The notes under the pieces are model-generated. The model had not been told where the DNA came from. It worked only from the letters and a program-made list of their open reading frames with translations, and made no database searches. From assembly GCA_945835425.1 (NCBI GenBank), contig CAMAJC010000145.1:1-5441 (forward strand): 5,441 nt of DNA, read 5' to 3'. This DNA comes from an uncultured Clostridia bacterium. Its GTDB lineage: Bacteria > Bacillota > Clostridia > Oscillospirales > Ruminococcaceae. Of the stretch, positions 4,872 to 5,441 are shown in pieces; position 1 is the first letter of the stretch; each line of letters starts with the position of its first letter. Both the position numbers and the translations under genes were made by a program.

Positions 4872-5273
4872 ATGACCATCGCCGAAGTGAGCAAAAAATA
4901 CGATATTTCCGCCGATACCCTGCGGTATTACGAGCGGATCGGCCTGATTCCGCCGGTCCACCGGACCGCAGGCGGCATCCGGGACTATACCGAAGAGGAC
5001 TGCGGCTGGGTCGAGTTCTGCAAGTGTATGCGCGGCGCCGGGCTGACCATCGAGGCGCTGATCGAGTACGTCTCCCTGGCGCAGCAGGGCGAATCGACCG
5101 TCGACGCCCGCAAGGAGCTGCTGATCGAGCAGCGAAGACTTTTGCAGGAACGGATCGAGGAGATGCAGTCCACCCTCCAGCGGCTGGACAAAAAGATCGA
5201 CCGCTATGAGCACTGGGTCTGCTGCTCCGATTACCGCCTCGGCAACACCGACACCTGCGAAGGTAAAGGGTGA
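4872..5273 (+). CDS. MerR-family regulator, AdhR/NmlR-like
   Basis: This 133-residue protein has the full MerR plan: winged helix-turn-helix (TIAEVSKKYDISADTLRYYERIGLIPP, 2-28, then wing GGIRDYTEED, 34-43), a linker, and a long dimerising coiled coil (about 78-113). Cys52 in FCKCMRGAGLT sits at the position conserved in B. subtilis AdhR and pneumococcal NmlR, thiol-based MerR proteins that respond to aldehydes and other electrophiles. Further cysteines at 44, 50, 117, 118 and 129 are notable; the C-terminal VCC pair after the coil could also react or bind metal. The ribosome site GAGGTGA (4861-4867) lies four bases before the ATG and 27 bp separate it from the aldo/keto reductase, so it is autoregulated if the operon starts at 2795 or 3514. 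The likely target is the 19-bp-spacer promoter at 2795. No terminator follows before the repeat element at 5313. Confidence 0.93.
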   Translation: MTIAEVSKKYDISADTLRYYERIGLIPPVHRTAGGIRDYTEEDCGWVEFCKCMRGAGLTIEALIEYVSLAQQGESTVDARKELLIEQRRLLQERIEEMQSTLQRLDKKIDRYEHWVCCSDYRLGNTDTCEGKG

Positions 5274-5312
5274 GCAGCATTTGCGCAATTATTGTAACCA
5301 TTGATATATATG

Positions 5313-5435
5313 TTGTAGCGGCGACCTGCGGTCGCCACCGACATAAGCAAAATGTCTGTTTATCTTCAAAAATCTCCTTTTGCAGGAATCGTACCATTTG
5401 TGTAAATTTGGTGGCGACCGCAGGTCGCCGCTACA
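5313..5435. mobile_element. BIME/MITE-like inverted-pair element, copy 2
   Basis: This is the second copy of the element at 2593-2716, in the same orientation. The terminal inverted repeats are 26 bp (left from 5314, right 5410-5435). They carry the same GGCGACC/GGTCGCC palindromes, with GTAG feet outward (5315-5318, and CTAC at 5431-5434). The first 28 bases and 27 bases at the right end are identical to copy 1. The 70-bp core has the same length; its right half from CTTTTGCA on matches at 28 of 33 positions, while the left half is diverged with small offsetting indels. It begins 39 bp after the MerR stop; the window ends six bases beyond it. In the absence of a better hairpin its left palindrome might serve as a transcript end, though there is no U-tract. 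Confidence 0.88.
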
Positions 5436-5441
5436 GGCGAA

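Noticed and set aside
4392..5288. 298-residue open frame on the minus strand opposite the aldo/keto reductase and MerR genes
   Set aside because: It mirrors GC-rich codons of two well-recognised genes, resembles no protein family and crosses their intergenic gap.
2593..5435. CRISPR array from repeated GGCGACC/GGTCGCC sequences
   Set aside because: Repeats are in inverted pairs with homologous cores, far apart, with no regular spacer series and no cas genes.

Overview
The window looks like a chromosomal piece of a Gram-positive anaerobe of the Bacillota, most likely class Clostridia and perhaps an Oscillospiraceae-like gut bacterium. This rests on strong AGGAGG-type ribosome sites, near-consensus sigma-A promoters, GC-rich coding sequence between AT-rich spacers, an iron-sulfur aldo/keto reductase beside a cysteine-rich flavoprotein, and a PepC-type aminopeptidase. 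The taxonomic call is inference; no rRNA or marker gene is present.

Left part (1-760): a type II toxin-antitoxin operon of the DinJ/YafQ type. It has a perfect consensus promoter (TTGACA, 17 bp, TATAAT), a small inverted repeat in the promoter spacer, an ATGA stop/start overlap between antitoxin and toxin, and a strong hairpin terminator. Middle left (1030-2434, minus strand): a complete bleomycin-hydrolase/PepC family C1B aminopeptidase with its own extended -10 promoter. It converges on the toxin gene and is divergent from the next cluster.

Right part (2795-5273, plus strand): a redox/electrophile-stress cluster of a flavodoxin-fold NAD(P)H-dependent oxidoreductase with an Isf-like cysteine motif, an aldo/keto reductase with two C-terminal [4Fe-4S] motifs, and an AdhR/NmlR-like MerR regulator that keeps a cysteine at position 52. 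The promoter before the flavoprotein has the 19-bp spacer and central dyad typical of MerR-controlled promoters. The simplest model is that the MerR protein senses reactive aldehydes or other electrophiles and switches on the two oxidoreductases and itself.

The most unusual feature is the non-coding DNA. Eight GC-rich palindromes, each with GTAG at its 5' foot, lie in the intergenic spacers; none lies in a gene. This is the architecture of REP sequences, which RAYT (TnpA-REP) transposases mobilise and which pair into BIMEs. Two near-identical 123-124 bp inverted pairs (2593-2716 and 5313-5435) sit in direct orientation on either side of the three-gene stress cluster. Another inverted pair (3616-3754) lies inside it, and its stems differ by two compensatory base-pair changes. 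No transposase gene is in the window.
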